This document shows positions 22,155 to 25,924 of a stretch of 25,924 nt of DNA, one piece after another. The position numbers and the translations under genes are program-made. How positions within the stretch are numbered: position 1 is the first letter of the stretch; every line of letters begins with the position of its first letter. Source of the stretch: CAZTLE01 sp964614415 (lineage in GTDB: Bacteria; Bacteroidota; Bacteroidia; Flavobacteriales; Flavobacteriaceae); assembly GCA_964614415.1 (NCBI GenBank), contig CAZTLE010000034.1:1-25924 (forward strand), in the 5' to 3' direction. Under the pieces are notes generated by a model. The model saw nothing but the letters and a program-made list of their open reading frames with translations. It ran no database searches and was not told the origin of the DNA.

Positions 22155-23723
22155 TTATTGATTATCCGCGATCTCGAAGCCTTCGGCCTCCTCATGACGA
22201 GTGCCTTCAAGGTCTTCGGCGCCATGGGTAAGGCGCTTAAGCGGTTTCAGAATGAGGATCACGAGGATTCCGATAATGGTACAGAAAACGGCTATTCCAG
22301 TAAAGATGGTAAACTCACCAAACTGTGATGCCGATTCTCCAAGGAGCCCGGCTACTTTATTCCCAAGGCCCGTCGCAGCGAAATAGGCACCCATCATAAA
22401 GGCCATCCAACGCTCCGGGGCTAATTTTGTAATGAACGACAGTGCAACCGGAGAGGCACATAGCTCACCTAGTGTATGGAACAAGTAGGCAAGTACAAGC
22501 CACTGCATTCCAGATTTTTCAACGATAGTTGCAGCTTCACCTACACCTTCAGTCACTACCTCACTACTGGCAATAGACATAAAGAAGAAGCCCCATCCCA
22601 TGATGATCACACCAATGGCCATTTTGAATAAGGACGAAGATTCTTTCTTACGATTTTTCCACCATACCCAGAAGCTCCCTACCAGCGTAGCAAAGATTAA
22701 AATGAAAATGGCATTTACAGACTGGAACCAACTAGCAGGCACATCAAAACTACCCAGGCTCAAATCGGTCTTCTGCTTGGCATACACATTCATAAGGCCT
22801 CCAGCTTGCTCAAATGAACCCCAGAAAATGATAATTATGAGGAACGAAATGTACGTAACCAGAACCCGGTCTTTTTCTACCTTATTCCCATCGTTGTATA
22901 CCACAATGGCAATTCCAACGGCAAATGCAAGACCTATAATTAATAGTCCGTAGGACCAGGAACCATAGATTCCCCAAACCAGGGCTCCGGCAATCGCCAT
23001 AATGGCAAACCCTATAAACGAATTTGTATGTTTAAAGATATCTGCAATAAGATTCTTCTTTTGGACATCTTCTCGGGTATCTACAACCAGATTCCCTACA
23101 TGTTTAATGTGTTTTTGACCCAACCAATACGTGAGTTGCCCCAGGGCCATACCTATACCGGCCAGCCCAAATCCATAATGCCATCCGATATTTTCACCTA
23201 CGTAACCAACCAGAATGGCAGCGGCAGCGGCACCAAGGTTAATCCCCATATAGAAAATATAGAATCCCATATCGCGCTTGTTCTGCTCGTTCTTGGGATA
23301 CAAACCTCCTACCATTGTAGAGATGTTTGGCTTCAACATTCCAACCCCCATTACGATGAGAACCAGACCTGTGTAAAAGGCCCACATTTCTTCGATAGCC
23401 AGGACACTATGTCCAGCTACCAACAACATACCTCCAACAAATACCGATTTTCGCTGACCGAGGAGTTTATCGGCAATAATTCCACCCGGTATAGACGCTA
23501 CGTAAACGAACATCGTATACCAACCGTACAGGGCTATCGCATTGTCATTGGCCCAGCCGAGTCCTGGATTGTCCGCGCCTGTTTCGGCAACCAAATACAA
23601 TACAAGAATGGCTCGCATCCCATAGTAGGAGAAACGTTCCCACATTTCCGTTAGGAACAGGATATACAATCCTATCGGGTGGCCAAATATCTTTTTCCCC
23701 GTAAGTTGGATTTCTGATGACAT
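22155..23723 (-). CDS. Proton-dependent oligopeptide transporter (POT/PTR2 family), second copy
   Basis: The 522-residue paralogue has the signature E26xxERFSYYGMRA, VGMLKPNISTMVGGLY and FYMGINLGAAAAAIL, and FWGSFEQAGGLMNVY in helix 7. The C-terminal half has VLAYLFHTLGELCASPVALS, close to the matching segment of the other copy. About 12-14 membrane helices are seen. It is shorter than its neighbour mainly because the central loop is reduced. It starts 28 bases after the DPP-IV stop with no terminator between them, so peptidase and transporter are likely one transcript. Confidence 0.95.
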   Translation of the reverse strand: MSSEIQLTGKKIFGHPIGLYILFLTEMWERFSYYGMRAILVLYLVAETGADNPGLGWANDNAIALYGWYTMFVYVASIPGGIIADKLLGQRKSVFVGGMLLVAGHSVLAIEEMWAFYTGLVLIVMGVGMLKPNISTMVGGLYPKNEQNKRDMGFYIFYMGINLGAAAAAILVGYVGENIGWHYGFGLAGIGMALGQLTYWLGQKHIKHVGNLVVDTREDVQKKNLIADIFKHTNSFIGFAIMAIAGALVWGIYGSWSYGLLIIGLAFAVGIAIVVYNDGNKVEKDRVLVTYISFLIIIIFWGSFEQAGGLMNVYAKQKTDLSLGSFDVPASWFQSVNAIFILIFATLVGSFWVWWKNRKKESSSLFKMAIGVIIMGWGFFFMSIASSEVVTEGVGEAATIVEKSGMQWLVLAYLFHTLGELCASPVALSFITKLAPERWMAFMMGAYFAATGLGNKVAGLLGESASQFGEFTIFTGIAVFCTIIGILVILILKPLKRLTHGAEDLEGTRHEEAEGFEIADNQ

Positions 23724-23751
23724 AGATTTACGTTTTAGTTAGTACTTAGGT

Positions 23752-25924
23752 TTAGTTTTTTATCTGAATCAGATTTTCCTTCGGAGTTCCCAAAGTACGT
23801 CTGACGAAGTTGGTCATTTTGTTGTACAGGTGAAGTCGTGTATTGCCCCCGTAGATCCCGTGATTCTTGTCGGGATACATCAGCCAGTCGAAGTCCTTGT
23901 TAGCCTGTACCAGCGCCTCTACAAGTCGTGTGGAGTTCTGTACGTGTACATTATCGTCGGCCGTTCCGTGTACCAGAAGGAAATCGCCTTCCAGTTTGTT
24001 TACATGGCTTATGGGTGAGTTATTATCGTAACCGGAGGCATTCTCCTGGGGTGTTTGCATATAACGCTCCGTATAGATTGTATCGTAAAATCGCCAACTC
24101 GTTACCGGCGCCACGGCAATAGCCATAGAGAAGGTATCGGCGCCCTGGAAAAGACAGTTCGAAGACATAAAGCCTCCGTAGCTCCATCCCCAGATCCCGA
24201 TGCGCTCAGCATCAATATACGAACGCTGACCTAGTGCCTTTGCAGCGGCTATCTGATCTTCAACTTCGAACTTACCAAGTTCTTTCTGGGTCATTTTCTT
24301 GAAGTCGCGCCCTTTTAATCCGGTACCACGTCCGTCAACACACACTACAATATAGCCTTCCTGGGCTAGCATCTGGTGCCAGTAGTCGTTCGAGCCTCCC
24401 CAGCGGTTGGCCACCGATTGTGATCCGGGACCGGAATACTGATACATGAACATGGGATACTCTTTGGATGGATCAAAATCCAGCGGTTTGATCATGTACA
24501 TATTCAGATCCTCACCGTTGATATTAATGGTCGAAAACTCCTTGGGAGAAATAGCATAGCCCTTCAACTGCTCCTTCAGAGCGGCATTGTCCTTTATGGT
24601 TCGAAGCACTTGCCCGGTTTTGGCCTCATTCAGCGTAAACACATAGGGTGTTTTCGTATCTGAAAAAGTTCCGATGTAATAGGTGTAATCCGCACTGAAT
24701 GACGCGCTGTTGTTTCCGGTTTGGCGGGATAACCGGACCTTGTTCTTTCCGGAGCGGGAAATCGAGTAAACATCCCTGTTTATACTCCCGTTCTCCGAAC
24801 TTTGAAAATATACGCGTCCCGTATTGGGATCAAATCCGTAATAATTCGTTACCTCCCAATCGCCATCGGTAATCTGATTGATCAGCTTGCCTTTGCGATC
24901 GTAATGGTAGATGTGATTCCAGCCGCTTTTTTCGCTGGTCCAGATAAAGCTGTTGTCATTGAGAAAAGTAAGGTCATCGGTTACATCCACATAGGCGTCG
25001 TCGGTTTCCTGGAGCACCAGATTGGATGAATTCCTGTCCGCATTTACAAAGACCAAATCCAGAATGTTCTGGTGTCGATTGGTCACCTGAACACTTAGCA
25101 CATTGGCGTCGTTGGTCCATTTTATTCTCGGAATGTAATAGCTGTTATACTGCGAAAGGTCTACCCTGGCGGTCTTGCCAAAGTTCAAGTCGTAAATGTG
25201 AAGTGAGACCAGCGCATTGTCCTCTCCCGCTTTCGGATATTTAAAAACCTGCTGATCCGGATACAACTGATCTCCATACACATCCATGGAGAACTCGGGT
25301 ACGGCAGATTCGTCAAAGCGAATAAAGGCCAGCTTATCGCCAGACTTATTCCAGTCGAATGCGCGCACGAAGGCGAATTCTTCCTCATATACCCAATCCG
25401 TAATACCATTAATGATCTTGTTCTTCTTCCCATCGTTGGTTACCTGAATCACTTGCCCGGTTTTCAAATTCTTGAAGTACAAGTTGTTGTTGTATCCGTA
25501 GGCAACTTTTGAACCATCATTACTGAAGGTGGGTTCCTGAATCTGATTATCGGAAACCAACGTAAGTTTTTTACTGTTCAGGTCATAGACATAGTATGTC
25601 CCTATGGAGGAACGACGATAGATCTGCTTCAATTTAGTGGCCAGGAGCATTTTCGACTCATCCGGACTAAACTCGTAGGAGATGATATAATCTATATCCG
25701 GGAGATCCTGGCTCGACACCAACGTTCTCACTTTTTCACCGCTCACATAGTCGTACACATCTACCGTGGAAGCCCTTTGCTCCCTGTTGTATTCAAGCAC
25801 CGAGTACTCTTTTCCATTGTTCAGAGAACGCAATGCATTTAATCGCTCCGTTCTAAAAGTTCCGCCCCAAATATCTTCTAAAGTGATCTGCTTTTGCTGG
25901 GCTGTTATCGTGGAAATCGCTGCA
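23752..25924 (-). CDS. Dipeptidyl-peptidase IV-type S9 peptidase, 5' end outside window
   Basis: The frame is open to the window edge. The visible N-terminus reads TITAQQKQITLEDIWGG, which looks like the end of a signal peptide, so only about 20 residues are missing. Numbering from the Leu codon at 25833: a beta-propeller spans about 1-430, with the double Glu that grips the substrate N-terminus in DWVYEEEF (about 150-152). An alpha/beta-hydrolase domain (about 440-680) carries Ser551 in GWSYGGF, Asp626/627 in HGTADDNVH and His658 in PDKNHGIYGG. The full catalytic set is present. It should release X-Pro or X-Ala dipeptides in the periplasm for the two POT transporters downstream. Confidence 0.95.
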   Translation of the reverse strand, partial: AAISTITAQQKQITLEDIWGGTFRTERLNALRSLNNGKEYSVLEYNREQRASTVDVYDYVSGEKVRTLVSSQDLPDIDYIISYEFSPDESKMLLATKLKQIYRRSSIGTYYVYDLNSKKLTLVSDNQIQEPTFSNDGSKVAYGYNNNLYFKNLKTGQVIQVTNDGKKNKIINGITDWVYEEEFAFVRAFDWNKSGDKLAFIRFDESAVPEFSMDVYGDQLYPDQQVFKYPKAGEDNALVSLHIYDLNFGKTARVDLSQYNSYYIPRIKWTNDANVLSVQVTNRHQNILDLVFVNADRNSSNLVLQETDDAYVDVTDDLTFLNDNSFIWTSEKSGWNHIYHYDRKGKLINQITDGDWEVTNYYGFDPNTGRVYFQSSENGSINRDVYSISRSGKNKVRLSRQTGNNSASFSADYTYYIGTFSDTKTPYVFTLNEAKTGQVLRTIKDNAALKEQLKGYAISPKEFSTININGEDLNMYMIKPLDFDPSKEYPMFMYQYSGPGSQSVANRWGGSNDYWHQMLAQEGYIVVCVDGRGTGLKGRDFKKMTQKELGKFEVEDQIAAAKALGQRSYIDAERIGIWGWSYGGFMSSNCLFQGADTFSMAIAVAPVTSWRFYDTIYTERYMQTPQENASGYDNNSPISHVNKLEGDFLLVHGTADDNVHVQNSTRLVEALVQANKDFDWLMYPDKNHGIYGGNTRLHLYNKMTNFVRRTLGTPKENLIQIKN

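Noticed and set aside
23028..23654. 208-residue plus-strand frame
   Set aside because: It is antisense to the POT transporter and has no domain or start signal.

Overview
The window is typical of a marine flavobacterium (Bacteroidota, Flavobacteriaceae). The evidence is LytS/LytTR signalling pairs, Bacteroidetes-type promoters (TAnnTTTG at -7), many lipoproteins with Cys at residue 16-29, and a conserved-looking housekeeping series surE / lpxB / NlpC-P60 peptidase / comEC / thioredoxin / two POT peptide transporters / dipeptidyl-peptidase IV. No rRNA, tRNA, CRISPR array, transposase or integrase was found. No gene-free gap exceeds 300 bases. The longest is 5010-5239, where I see nothing I can name.

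Layout. 1-495: end of a HlyD-like membrane-fusion protein that lacks the usual coiled-coil arm. 624-3207: a lipoprotein-type sensor histidine kinase with TPR-like repeats, overlapping its LytTR response regulator by 8 bp. 3322-5009: an orphan secreted lipoprotein closed by a strong terminator, then a second LytTR regulator whose upstream region holds a spaced 9-bp inverted repeat. 5240-8587 (minus strand): an OppC/DppC-type permease and a Prc/Tsp carboxy-terminal processing protease, separated by two degenerate 7-bp periodic arrays. 8817-10997 (plus): surE, a small membrane protein and lpxB, tightly packed. 10978-11892: a two-helix membrane protein (minus) divergent from an NlpC/P60 lipoprotein (plus).

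11935-17475 (minus) is an accessory-looking operon set between the NlpC/P60 gene and comEC. It starts with a 559-residue lipoprotein. That protein has a His-rich stretch, a Ser/Asn-rich linker, a Cys-rich middle and a C-terminal region whose E...HxH...SxxD pattern resembles the JAMM/JAB metalloprotease motif. Three tandem paralogous small lipoproteins follow, chained by 4-bp ATGA overlaps. A probable fourth copy is reduced to a 5' scar and a 3' scar around an unrelated secreted-protein gene. Another secreted protein, an unlisted 41-residue membrane microprotein and a 259-residue secreted protein complete it. Its promoter has a perfect -7 element, and a 17-bp-arm palindrome covers the -33 region. 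This operon is the best candidate for an undescribed system. A surface peptidase or effector with serial lipoprotein partners is my inference, not a demonstrated function.

17658-25924: comEC with a degenerate beta-lactamase-like tail, then on the minus strand a peptide-use cluster. DPP-IV (5' end outside the window) would release dipeptides, the two POT symporters would import them, and a periplasmic thioredoxin-like protein lies downstream.
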